Shown: positions 1 to 5,694, counted from the stretch's first letter. The stretch is 9,936 bases of DNA from Prevotella sp. CAG:891 (GCA_000437675.1 FR901785.1:3580-13515); one strand, 5' to 3'. The notes: generated by a model not told the origin, from the sequence alone. Numbers and translations: made by a program.

Positions 1-43
1 CTGCGTAATATTTTTGACTTAGGTCGAGAGGGTTCATCGCCAT
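1..43 (-). CDS. Possible 5' end of a leftward gene, cut by the window edge
   Basis: The minus strand reads ATG GCG ATG AAC CCT CTC and stays open to the edge, giving MAMNPLDLSQKYYA. I see no more than these residues. The start NPLxLxxKYY resembles the N terminus of some Bacteroidetes HD-domain (HDIG) phosphohydrolases, but this is a recollection from very few residues and no catalytic motif is visible. Support for a real gene comes mainly from context: a good promoter (-33 TTTG at 88-91, -7 TAACTTTG at 61-68) sits directly upstream in the right orientation. Either ATG (43 or 37) could be the start. Confidence 0.35.
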   Translation of the reverse strand, partial: MAMNPLDLSQKYYA

Positions 44-60
44 TTTGTTTAATCAAGGTG

Positions 61-91
61 CAAAGTTAGTGCAAACCGAATGCACTGCAAA
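61..91 (-). promoter_or_regulatory. Bacteroidetes-type promoter inside the palindromic repeat, facing left
   Basis: On the minus strand TTTG (91-88) is followed after 19 bases by TAACTTTG (68-61). This matches the Bacteroidetes primary-sigma consensus TTTG-N19-TAnnTTTG. Transcription would start near 54-56, just before ATG 43 or 37 of the putative leftward gene. Both boxes belong to the repeat unit, so the repeat itself would deliver the promoter. The second unit keeps the -7 box (149-156) but has CAAG at the -33 position. Confidence 0.6.
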
Positions 92-140
92 AGAAAAAGC
101 TTGTTTTTTCTTTTGCAGTGCTGAGGTGCCGCCTAACTTG
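61..140. repeat. Palindromic intergenic repeat, unit 1
   Basis: This unit has outer inverted ends AAGTTAG (63-69) and CTAACTT (133-139). Inside is a perfect 17-bp stem: 82-98 pairs with 105-121 around a 6-base loop (GCTTGT). It is followed at once by a second, related unit in the same orientation. The arrangement looks like a REP/MITE-type non-coding repeat. The short open frames across it are by-products of the repeat and not genes. It lies between thiF and the leftward gene at the edge, where it may also end thiF transcripts. Confidence 0.8.
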
Positions 141-148
141 GGCAAAAC

Positions 149-225
149 CAAAGTTAGTGCAAACCGAATGCATCGCTTGAAAAAGCCCGTTTTTTCGTTT
201 GCAGTGCTGAGGTGCAGCCTAACTT
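149..225. repeat. Palindromic intergenic repeat, unit 2 (diverged)
   Basis: This is a second direct copy of the unit at 61-140. It shares the first 24 bases (from CAAAGTTAGTGC to GAATGCA) and the last stretch (GCAGTGCTGAGGTGC, then CTAACTT). The central stem is diverged and imperfect, and the -33 promoter box has been lost. The thiF stop codon lies 11 bases further on. Confidence 0.75.
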
Positions 226-235
226 GACCTCTCCT

Positions 236-964
236 TTAGCGCAAGTTCATGGTCAAGCATTCGAGCGTGCGAAGGTCTATGCTCCACAAACGGTTAACGA
301 GCGGATGGCCACAGCGACAGATTAGCTGAATAACCTGTTGCGCCATGATGCTACCGATGCACCCTGTAACCGTAGCCGTAATTTCCTTGCCTTTCAGCGG
401 ATTGTCGCTGGGTTTCGGCGCCTCAGGAAAAAGTTCTGCATACGAGCAAGCCTGCGGTCCGACATGAAATACCGACACCTGGCCGCACCAACCCTCAACC
501 GCTCCATAAACGTAAGGCTTGCCCTGCGCCCGACACACACGGTCAATCAAGTAGCGCGTTTGGTAGTTGTCGCATCCGTCAACCACCATATCGTATTGGG
601 CAATGAGCGTAGCCGCGTTATCAGCCGAGAGTCGGACGGCATGCGCCTCGATACACACCTCGCTGTTCATTTCGCCCAATCTGCGTGCCGCCTCCGTAGC
701 CTTGGGCAATCCCACTTGCTTTTCGGTGTAAAGCACTTGCCGGTGCAGGTTATTCACCGACACCGTGTCGTTGTCAACCAGTCCCAAAGTACCGATTCCT
801 GCCCCAGCCAGACACATGGCAATCGGGCAGCCCAAACCGCCGGCACCCACAATGAGCACACGGGCATTGTGCAGCAACTGCTGGCCTTCTGCGCCAATCT
901 CGGGCAAAAGCATTTGGCGTTCGTAACGCGCAAAGGAAGTTGAAAGTTGATTGTTATGTTCCAT
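236..964 (-). CDS. thiF: ThiF/MoeB/HesA-family ThiS adenylyltransferase
   Basis: This E1-like enzyme would adenylate the C-terminal glycine of ThiS so that it can accept sulfur for thiazole synthesis in the cytosol. The 242-residue reading shows the nucleotide-binding loop GAGGLG (residues 40-45), the DND segment (64-66), NNLHRQ with its arginine (71-76), LPKA lysine (88) and VDGCDN (128-133) with the metal-binding aspartate. I chose ATG 964 because MEHNNQ then RYERQMLLPEIG fits the family start; an upstream ATG at 1027 would only add a non-homologous hydrophobic stretch. It is the last thi gene, 178 bp after thiH. Unusually, the paired CxxC zinc motifs are absent (CSYA replaces the first, no C-terminal CxxC), and the usual Cys before the AGV-type loop is replaced (EITATVTG). 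HesA or MoeB function is possible, but the operon favours ThiF. Confidence 0.88.
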   Translation of the reverse strand: MEHNNQLSTSFARYERQMLLPEIGAEGQQLLHNARVLIVGAGGLGCPIAMCLAGAGIGTLGLVDNDTVSVNNLHRQVLYTEKQVGLPKATEAARRLGEMNSEVCIEAHAVRLSADNAATLIAQYDMVVDGCDNYQTRYLIDRVCRAQGKPYVYGAVEGWCGQVSVFHVGPQACSYAELFPEAPKPSDNPLKGKEITATVTGCIGSIMAQQVIQLICRCGHPLVNRLWSIDLRTLECLTMNLR

Positions 965-1142
965 TTGTAATGATTCAATCCCAAAAAATGCCCCCATGAA
1001 GTAAGCAAAAAAGGGCATGGTTACCACAGTTTGTCGATGAAGGCAAGCCCAAGGTAATCATGTCCTTTCTGCGTGAAAAAAGAGCTGTTTCTTCGGTGCG
1101 CAAGGCGTCACCGAACGCCGCAGTCAGTCCGCAGTACACAGT
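965..1142 (-). other. thiH-thiF spacer with competing stem-loops
   Basis: No gene is recognised here. On the minus strand a perfect 7-bp stem (TTCGGTG/CACCGAA, between 1092 and 1115) overlaps an alternative 5-bp stem (GGCGT/ACGCC, between 1104 and 1119), so the two exclude each other. A run of six T follows about 10 bases downstream of the first. One minus-strand frame ends with a protein-like stretch (FFTQKGHDYLGLAFIDKLW, then stop, near 1020-1075). It has no start of its own and could be a gene remnant or chance. Confidence 0.35.
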
Positions 1143-2285
1143 TTAGTTTGATGATTTCATACATTTAATATGGTCGAACGAACCGTCCCAGTCCTTCCAC
1201 ACCGGCTCGACTCCGGCAAGCTGCAAAGCCTGCGTCACTTCGGCCACGGAGCGCGGATCGGTTACTTCAAACTGTTCCAGCGCCTCGACATGTGTGGCAT
1301 ATCCACCCGGTTCCGTTTTGCTACCGGCCGACATGGTTGTGACACCCAGCGTGGCCATGTGGTTGCGGAAGTCGGCGTCTTCGCGCGTGCTGTATGAAAT
1401 GTCGACATCGTGGTCGAAAATACGCATGGCAAAGGTGAGCTGCGCCAATTCGCGGTCGGTCATGATGCAGTTAGGCTGGAAGCCGCCATTTTCGGCCGGA
1501 CACATACGCGGAAAGTTCACGCTGTATTTTGTGCGCCAGTAATGCTTTTGCAGGTAACGCAGGTGGCGAGCCATCATGGTGAGGTCCGTACGCCATTCCT
1601 TTTCCAAACCGATGAGCACACCCATACCGATGCTGTGAACGCCGGCCTGCCCCATGCGGTCGAAACCGTTGACACGCCATTCGAAGTTCGACTTCATGCC
1701 GCGTGGATGATACAGTTTGTAGTTTTCGCGATGATAGGTTTCCTGAAAACAAATCACGCCATTCATGCCGTGGCGCGTAAGTTCAGCATACTCCTCGGCA
1801 CTGAGCGGCATCACCTCGATTTTAAGGTTCGAGAAGTAAGGCTTGGCTAAATCCAACGCCTTGGCCAAGTAAGGCACTCCGGCCTTGGCAGGGTTTTCGC
1901 CCGTAACGAGCAGCAGGTTCTCGAAGGGGCCTAACTGCTTGATGGCCTCGTATTCCTTTACCATTTCCTCGGGAGTCAGGATGGTGCGTGCCATTTTGTT
2001 GGCTATGTGAAAGCCGCAGTACACACACGAGTTCGTGCAGGAGTTGGTGAGGTAAAGCGGAATAAACATCGACATCGTACGTCCGAAACGCTCTTCGGTG
2101 TAGCGACGCGAAAGCTGTGCCATTTCCTCCAGATAAGGAGCGGCAGCAGGCGAAATGAGAGCCATGAAATCGTCTACGTCGCAGTGCGTCTTTTGCAAGG
2201 CGCGACGCACGTCGGCATCGGTTTTGCGCGCAATGGCTTCAGTGGTCTCATCCCATGAATATTTTAAAAGTTCGTCTGAAAACAT
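1143..2285 (-). CDS. thiH: ThiH, radical SAM 2-iminoacetate synthase (tyrosine lyase)
   Basis: ThiH cleaves tyrosine with S-adenosylmethionine to give p-cresol and dehydroglycine (2-iminoacetate), the nitrogen and carbon donor for the thiazole of thiamine. It is an oxygen-labile [4Fe-4S] enzyme used instead of the oxygen-dependent ThiO. The 380-residue product has the radical SAM cluster motif CTNSCVYC at residues 83-90 (Cys 83, 87, 90), preceded by IPLYLTNS. It contains typical ThiH segments: GENP near 130, SVNFPRMCPA in the middle, and the C-terminal EPVWKDWD. The length matches the family (about 370-380). It sits between thiG (77-bp spacer) and thiF in the TPP-controlled operon. It appears intact. 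Its use implies an anaerobic or low-oxygen lifestyle. Confidence 0.95.
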   Translation of the reverse strand: MFSDELLKYSWDETTEAIARKTDADVRRALQKTHCDVDDFMALISPAAAPYLEEMAQLSRRYTEERFGRTMSMFIPLYLTNSCTNSCVYCGFHIANKMARTILTPEEMVKEYEAIKQLGPFENLLLVTGENPAKAGVPYLAKALDLAKPYFSNLKIEVMPLSAEEYAELTRHGMNGVICFQETYHRENYKLYHPRGMKSNFEWRVNGFDRMGQAGVHSIGMGVLIGLEKEWRTDLTMMARHLRYLQKHYWRTKYSVNFPRMCPAENGGFQPNCIMTDRELAQLTFAMRIFDHDVDISYSTREDADFRNHMATLGVTTMSAGSKTEPGGYATHVEALEQFEVTDPRSVAEVTQALQLAGVEPVWKDWDGSFDHIKCMKSSN

Positions 2286-2314
2286 TCAACCATTATTTTT
2301 TTGAATCGAAGAAT

Positions 2315-2351
2315 ATGCGTAAGCAGGCAATGCACTGTGCCATACCTGCCT
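2315..2351 (-). promoter_or_regulatory. Stem-loop and 11-mer before thiH
   Basis: The thiG-thiH spacer can fold on the minus strand with AGGCA/TGCCT (2347-2351 with 2325-2329, or GCAGG/CCTGC in register) and an inner GCA/TGC stem. It is followed by TGCTTACGCAT (2325-2315), which also occurs exactly before thiG. A role in processing or translation is only inferred. Confidence 0.35.
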
Positions 2352-2362
2352 GGACCGCAACA

Positions 2363-3164
2363 CTAATCGTTGAGGAAAGCCGTCAGCGGTGAGCTGGCTT
2401 TGGCCTCGAACGAATGAATCTGTGCAGCCAGTCCGGCTTCGTAGGCCATGCGTCCGGCCTCAACTGCCATTTTGAAAGCCTTGGCCATTTCGGCAGGTCG
2501 TCCGGCCCCACATTCCGGCAGGGTGTCCGGCCACAGCAATAGCCGTGTTTACCAGGCAAGCCGAAGCACCCATTTCCATAGCCTCGGCAGCATGGCTCGG
2601 CGCACCGATACCGGCATCGATGACTACGGGCACCGTGCTCTGCTCAATGATGATGCGCAAAAAGTCGCGCGTTTGCAGTCCGCGGTTGGTGCCGATGGGC
2701 GCACCCAGGGGCATCACAGCCGCAGCGCCGGCCTCTTCCAGGTGTTTGCACAGCGTGGGGTCAGCCTGGCAATAAGGAAGAACGACGAAGCCCATTTTTA
2801 CCAATTCCTCGGTAGCCTTGAGCGTTTCGGTGCTATCGGGCAAAAGGTAGCGCGGGTCGGGATGAATTTCCAGTTTCAGCCAGTTGGTGCCGAAAGCCTC
2901 GCGGGCCATTTGTGCGGCAAACACAGCCTCTTCGGCCGTGCGAACGCCCGAAGTGTTGGGCAGTAGCTGAATGTGGTCGGCTTGAATGTGGTTCAGCATA
3001 TCGTCGTGCGTATCGTTCAGTTCGATACGTTTCATGGCCACTGTCACCATTTCAGAACCCGAAGCCAAAATGGCTTCTTTCATTTCGGCATTGCTGCGGA
3101 ATTTACCTGTGCCCAGGAAAAGACGCGATGAAAACTCGCGGTCTGCTATTTTAAGTGTTGACAT
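2363..3164 (-). pseudogene. thiG: ThiG thiazole synthase, frameshifted by a 25-bp duplication
   Basis: ThiG condenses deoxyxylulose phosphate, dehydroglycine and ThiS thiocarboxylate into the thiazole phosphate of thiamine. From ATG 3164 (MSTLKIADREFSSRLFLGTGKF) the reading shows the Schiff-base lysine in NWLKLE (Lys97), the phosphate loop MPLGAPIGTNRG (151-162) and VIDAGIGAP (181-189). After AIAVAGHPAGM (residue 218) it runs into a wrong frame and stops at 2460, giving 234 residues. The expected tail (PEMAKAFKMAVEAG ... SSPLTAFLND, stop at 2363) lies in the next frame. Two imperfect 25-bp copies (2485-2509 and 2510-2534) explain the shift; removing either gives a 258-residue protein of normal family length. 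The longer upstream start (3227) adds non-homologous residues. Either the gene is truly damaged or the sequence has an error. Confidence 0.85.
2485..2534 (-). repeat. 25-bp imperfect tandem duplication in thiG
   Basis: On the minus strand the first copy (2534-2510) and second copy (2509-2485) match at 20 of 25 positions. Both encode a version of the VAG-(H/R)-P-A-(G/E)-M segment. A length of 25 is not a multiple of three, so the pair moves the frame. Five differences in 25 bases argue against a very recent simple slippage event. Confidence 0.8.
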
Positions 3165-3181
3165 ATTTAATAGGGTAATGC

Positions 3182-3237
3182 GTAAGCATCCGGTGTTGCC
3201 CATAATGTGAAACACACCCGGGGACATCGGGGCTTAC
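3182..3237 (-). promoter_or_regulatory. Two-tier stem-loop in the thiS-thiG spacer
   Basis: On the minus strand GTAAGC (3237-3232) can pair with GCTTAC (3187-3182). Inside, CCGGGTGT (3221-3214) pairs with ACACCGG (3196-3190) with one bulged G. The structure ends about 17 bases before the thiG ATG and includes the 11-mer TGCTTACGCAT (3188-3178). A role in mRNA stability or translation of thiG is inferred. Confidence 0.4.
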
Positions 3238-3285
3238 ATATTTTTTTATTTCAAAAAAGAACAAAGGAAAAAAACGAACAGCTGT

Positions 3286-3483
3286 TTACCCTCCGCAGGC
3301 AGCCTTGATAATGGTGATTTTTGCATCGTCGGTCAAGGCGTAGTCGGCCCATTCGTTGCGTTTCACCAAGCGGTTGTCAACCGCTACAGCTACTCCCTGA
3401 TTCGGAAGGTTCAGTTCGGCAACGAGTTCTTCGAGGTTCTTAGCCTCGGTTTCTATGCTTTGTTGGTTTACGGTAAGTTTCAT
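3286..3483 (-). CDS. thiS: ThiS, sulfur carrier protein for thiazole synthesis
   Basis: ThiS is a small ubiquitin-fold protein whose C-terminal glycine is adenylated by ThiF and converted to a thiocarboxylate, which donates sulfur to ThiG. The 65-residue reading has the family size, the segment VAVAVDNRLVKRNEWADYAL in the middle, the IIKAACGG tail, and the required terminal Gly-Gly. It is the first gene after the TPP riboswitch; the leader between the riboswitch and ATG 3483 is about 130 bases. No strong Shine-Dalgarno is seen (AAAAAGATAAACA precedes ATG), as is usual in Bacteroidetes. A 121-bp structured spacer separates it from thiG. Confidence 0.95.
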   Translation of the reverse strand: MKLTVNQQSIETEAKNLEELVAELNLPNQGVAVAVDNRLVKRNEWADYALTDDAKITIIKAACGG

Positions 3484-3557
3484 TGTTTATCTTTTTTATA
3501 AATGCAGCGACATGAAACAGCAGAATGCGTAGAAAAACAGCGAAAACTGAAAACATT

Positions 3558-3577
3558 TTGTGCGCCTGCCGCGCCAA
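3558..3577 (-). promoter_or_regulatory. GC-rich hairpin in the thiS leader, possible expression platform
   Basis: On the minus strand TTG-GCGC-GGCAG-GCGC-A-CAA forms a short GC-rich hairpin (3577-3558) downstream of the riboswitch. It is followed by a T-rich but interrupted stretch (AATGTTTTCAG). It could be the riboswitch-controlled terminator, but the stem is short and the T run is not clean. Confidence 0.3.
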
Positions 3578-3611
3578 ATGGTTGAACACAACGTAAAAGG
3601 GCAGGATTTAG

Positions 3612-3716
3612 GGCGTACAAATGCCTACGGCAGCATAATCTGCATCAGGTCGTAAGGGTATAATCTCAGCCGCCATGCTTACAAGGCTATGACGGCACCC
3701 CTTTATATCGCACGCC
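3612..3716 (-). promoter_or_regulatory. TPP (THI-box) riboswitch
   Basis: The minus strand carries the THI-box core in order: GGGGTGCC (3701-3694), GGCTGAGAT followed by TATACCC (3671-3655 region), CGACCTGATGCAG, and ATGCTGCCGTAGGCA (to 3622). These are the conserved P2/J3-2 pyrimidine-binding and P4/P5 pyrophosphate-binding parts. GGCGTGC (3716-3710) can pair with GTACGCC (3618-3612) as an extended P1, though its 5' part lies close to the predicted transcription start and may not be fully transcribed. It precedes thiS and should repress the thi operon when thiamine pyrophosphate is plentiful. Confidence 0.93.
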
Positions 3717-3746
3717 AAAATTACAGAAAAACCTTGGAATAATCAA
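3716..3746 (-). promoter_or_regulatory. Promoter of the thi operon
   Basis: On the minus strand TAATTTTG (3723-3716) is a perfect Bacteroidetes -7 box (TAnnTTTG), with a TTG -33 element 20 bases upstream (3746-3744). Transcription would begin near 3710, immediately before the riboswitch core. The neighbouring stretch 3748-3798 shows nothing else. Confidence 0.6.
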
Positions 3747-3798
3747 CCGAAAACAAAAGAATAATCTGTGGGGATTGGAATTTGGGGACGCAAATTAT

Positions 3799-3990
3799 GA
3801 AGTCGTCTAAACTTTTCTGACGAAGATTTGATTTGGAGATTTTTCTCTTCTAAATTCTATCTTCATCTTTCTTTTTGGCCGTTTTTTGACCTTACATCAG
3901 TCGTGTAGCTCGCTACACTCCTTCTTCAAGGCCCAAAACGCCTCAAAAATTAAAGGCGAATCTTGAATTCATAAAAGTTCAGACGACTTC
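3799..3990. mobile_element. MITE-like element, 192 bp, with terminal inverted repeats
   Basis: The left end GAAGTCGTCTAAACTTTT (3799-3816) and right end AAAAGTTCAGACGACTTC (3973-3990) are inverted repeats matching at 17 of 18 positions. Both flanks read TAT (3796-3798 and 3991-3993), a possible 3-bp target duplication. Inside are a palindrome GTGTAGC-TC-GCTACAC (3903-3918) and longer imperfect pairing (TTGGCCGTTTT with AAAACGCC). No coding capacity is visible, so movement would need a transposase elsewhere. The right end supplies the last base of the sprT-like stop codon. A further terminus of the same family is at 9913-9935. Confidence 0.75.
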
Positions 3991-4667
3991 TATTTAATGG
4001 CAATTTCACGCCCGTTGCATTCAATCGTTCGTGCGTCCTGTAAATGCGTTTGCACCACGTGTGCATCAACCAGGTGATAACCCAATTTTCCGGAGTTGGG
4101 GTATTTGTAAAAGAAAGAATTGCTGCTCAAGTACAACGACACGGACGATACATTAGCTGCCTGATGAAGGGCGCGGTAATATTTCAGAATGGTCGGGATA
4201 ACTCTGGGCAACACTTTGATGCCCGTATCTCCGTTTTTTAAACTTACAACAGCGATGACGTGCCACCTCACTCTTACAGTTTGGTTCGTTTCTCCCCCAT
4301 TCACTTTGTGCGATATGGTCAAGTTGCGGTTGAACTGCTTGTTAATTTGCTGCATGAAGTGTCGGAACACTTTGCCGTGTGCCGAGGTGTCCTTCAGCTG
4401 GTTGAGCCCTATATAATAATGTATCATCTCGTGAATCAGGGTATCTTCCAGTTCCTGTTCCGTCAGGTCATAGCGTACGTTGAAGCGCAGTCTGAAGTTG
4501 CTGGCCTGGATTTTGCCGCTCAAAGTTCTCCGGCGGTCATACACGCAAAGGCCCAAATAGGTTTTAACGTGGCGCAGTTCAAATTGAGGTTTGGGGAGTT
4601 TTCCGGCAAACATTTGCTGATTGAACTCTTCAAACTTTTTTTCTAAAAAGGGTAAGTTGGCTTTCAT
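3990..4667 (-). CDS. SprT-like zinc metalloprotease domain protein
   Basis: The 225-residue product shows a SprT-like domain: an N-terminal NQQMFAGKLPKPQFEL segment (16-31) as in the family, then HEMIH at 79-83 (zinc ligands His79 and His83, catalytic Glu80) and a third likely ligand in SAHG (His97). The family includes bacterial SprT and the eukaryotic protease Spartan; the substrate of this bacterial member is unknown. The C-terminal third (VRVRWHVIAVVSLKNGDTGIKVLPR, then a Ser- and Tyr-rich tail) has no CxxC zinc ribbon. No signal peptide or membrane segment is seen, so it should be cytosolic. It is transcribed alone; a -7 box TAATTTTG lies about 50 bases upstream. Its stop TAG is formed at the edge of the MITE; without the insertion it would read TAA at the same codon. 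Confidence 0.85.
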   Translation of the reverse strand: MKANLPFLEKKFEEFNQQMFAGKLPKPQFELRHVKTYLGLCVYDRRRTLSGKIQASNFRLRFNVRYDLTEQELEDTLIHEMIHYYIGLNQLKDTSAHGKVFRHFMQQINKQFNRNLTISHKVNGGETNQTVRVRWHVIAVVSLKNGDTGIKVLPRVIPTILKYYRALHQAANVSSVSLYLSSNSFFYKYPNSGKLGYHLVDAHVVQTHLQDARTIECNGREIAIK

Positions 4668-4715
4668 GCGGGTAATTCGTTACTTGGGGTAGGCTTTGTT
4701 TGGCTGAACAGCTTG

Positions 4716-4723
4716 CAAAATTA
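4716..4723 (-). promoter_or_regulatory. -7 box for the sprT-like gene
   Basis: TAATTTTG on the minus strand (4723-4716) fits TAnnTTTG, about 50 bases before ATG 4667. No TTTG is found at the expected -33 distance (GTGG is there), so the promoter is only half supported. Confidence 0.4.
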
Positions 4724-4761
4724 AGAAAAATGCATAAACTCGCCACGGCATTTACCCATGT

Positions 4762-4892
4762 GCCTTTCACTATCTTTATAGAAGATAGGAGGCGGTTCGG
4801 CAATACTCGCGCTCAAAAGCAAGCGTTTGGCTTGGTTTTGAGCTCAAAAGCAAGCGTTTGGCTTGGTCTTGCGCTCGCCTTTCACTATCTTT
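4762..4892 (+). repeat. Duplicated promoter-like 16-mer around tandem 31-bp repeats
   Basis: GCCTTTCACTATCTTT occurs exactly at 4762-4777 and again at 4877-4892. Between them two 31-bp direct repeats (4811-4841 and 4842-4872, starting GCTCAAAAGCAAGCG) match at 29 of 31 positions, and a third copy begins with GCTC (4873-4876). The first 16-mer also starts a small palindrome TATCTT-TATAG-AAGATA (4771-4787). The region is non-coding and lies between two divergent genes. Confidence 0.8.
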
Positions 4893-4893
4893 G
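4863..4893 (+). promoter_or_regulatory. Promoter of the nitroreductase gene
   Basis: TATCTTTG (4886-4893) matches the Bacteroidetes -7 box, with TTGG (4863-4866) 19 bases upstream in place of the ideal TTTG. Transcription would begin near 4899, about 40 bases before ATG 4938. The upstream in-frame ATG at 4863 lies inside the promoter, which argues for 4938 as the start. The earlier copy (TATCTTTA, 4771-4778) has no good -33 box. Confidence 0.6.
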
Positions 4894-4937
4894 AACTCCA
4901 CTATTCAATAAATATAGCTATTCATCCTTTTCACAAC

Positions 4938-5654
4938 ATGATACCTTTACTCGAAGCCCTATACACCCGTCACAGCGTGCGGCGCTATCTGCACCAACCG
5001 CTGACGCCCCAACTGATTGCCCAACTGCAAACAAAGATTGACGAATGCAACCGTTTGGGCAACCTGCACATACAACTTGTGACGAACGAAACCCGTGCCT
5101 TTTCGGGCGTAATGGCCTACGGCTCTTTTTCGGGCGTCGAAAACTACCTGGTGATGGTGGGCAAACCGCATCCCACACTCGACGAACGCATTGGTTATTA
5201 TGGCGAACAACTTGTGCTCTTTGCCCAACAGTTAGGACTGAACACTTGCTGGGCAGGTCTGTCGTACCGCAAAGTGAAAGGTGCCTACCATGTCAGTTCC
5301 GACGAAAAACTGGTATGTATGATTGCGTTGGGCTACGGCAAGACACAGGGCGTTACCCATAAAATAAAACGACCAGAAGAGGTGAGCAACATCGGAGCAC
5401 AAACGCCGGAATGGTTTGCCAAAGGGGTGGAGGCTGCCTTGCTGGCTCCAACGGCCATCAATCAGCAAAAATTCTACTTTGAATACCAATCCTGCCCCGA
5501 AGATCCCCGGCATGGGGTGAAGGCCATTCGCCGCTTCTCGCTGGTGGGCTACACGCAAATGGACTTGGGCATTGCCAAACTGCACTTTGAAATTGGCGCT
5601 GCCGCGGCTGCTGGAGTGGCTGAGGCTGAGGCGCTTTTCCGATGGATGGAATGA
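4938..5654 (+). CDS. Nitroreductase-family flavoprotein (TM1586-like)
   Basis: The 238-residue product belongs to the FMN-dependent nitroreductase superfamily, apparently the putative nitroreductase TM1586 type. Evidence is the N-terminal RHSVRRY (11-17), which in the family contacts the FMN phosphate, the central GEQLVLFAQQLGLNTCWAG segment, then LVCMIALGYG and KRPEEV, and APTAINQQKFYF in the second half, as in internally duplicated members. The tail has LGIAKLHFEIGA. The physiological substrate cannot be read from sequence; these enzymes use NAD(P)H to reduce nitro compounds, quinones or similar acceptors. It is probably cytosolic. The next gene follows in the same direction after 90 bp, so co-transcription is possible. 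Confidence 0.85.
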   Translation: MIPLLEALYTRHSVRRYLHQPLTPQLIAQLQTKIDECNRLGNLHIQLVTNETRAFSGVMAYGSFSGVENYLVMVGKPHPTLDERIGYYGEQLVLFAQQLGLNTCWAGLSYRKVKGAYHVSSDEKLVCMIALGYGKTQGVTHKIKRPEEVSNIGAQTPEWFAKGVEAALLAPTAINQQKFYFEYQSCPEDPRHGVKAIRRFSLVGYTQMDLGIAKLHFEIGAAAAAGVAEAEALFRWME

Positions 5655-5694
5655 GGAAATATTTTCAACAAACTGATTTTTAAGAAACTACACC

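Noticed and set aside
61..225. CRISPR array
   Set aside because: There are only two long palindromic units, with no short direct repeats alternating with unique spacers and no cas genes.
45..227. 60-residue plus-strand open frame over 45-227
   Set aside because: It is the translation of the two palindromic repeat units, with internal repetition caused by the repeats and no independent sign of coding.
338..943. Plus-strand open frame of 201 codons opposite thiF
   Set aside because: It is antisense to a clearly recognised E1-like enzyme and resembles no protein family.
4863..4937. Upstream start for the nitroreductase at 4863
   Set aside because: The extra 25 residues would be encoded by the -33/-7 promoter and leader, while ATG 4938 gives the standard family N terminus.
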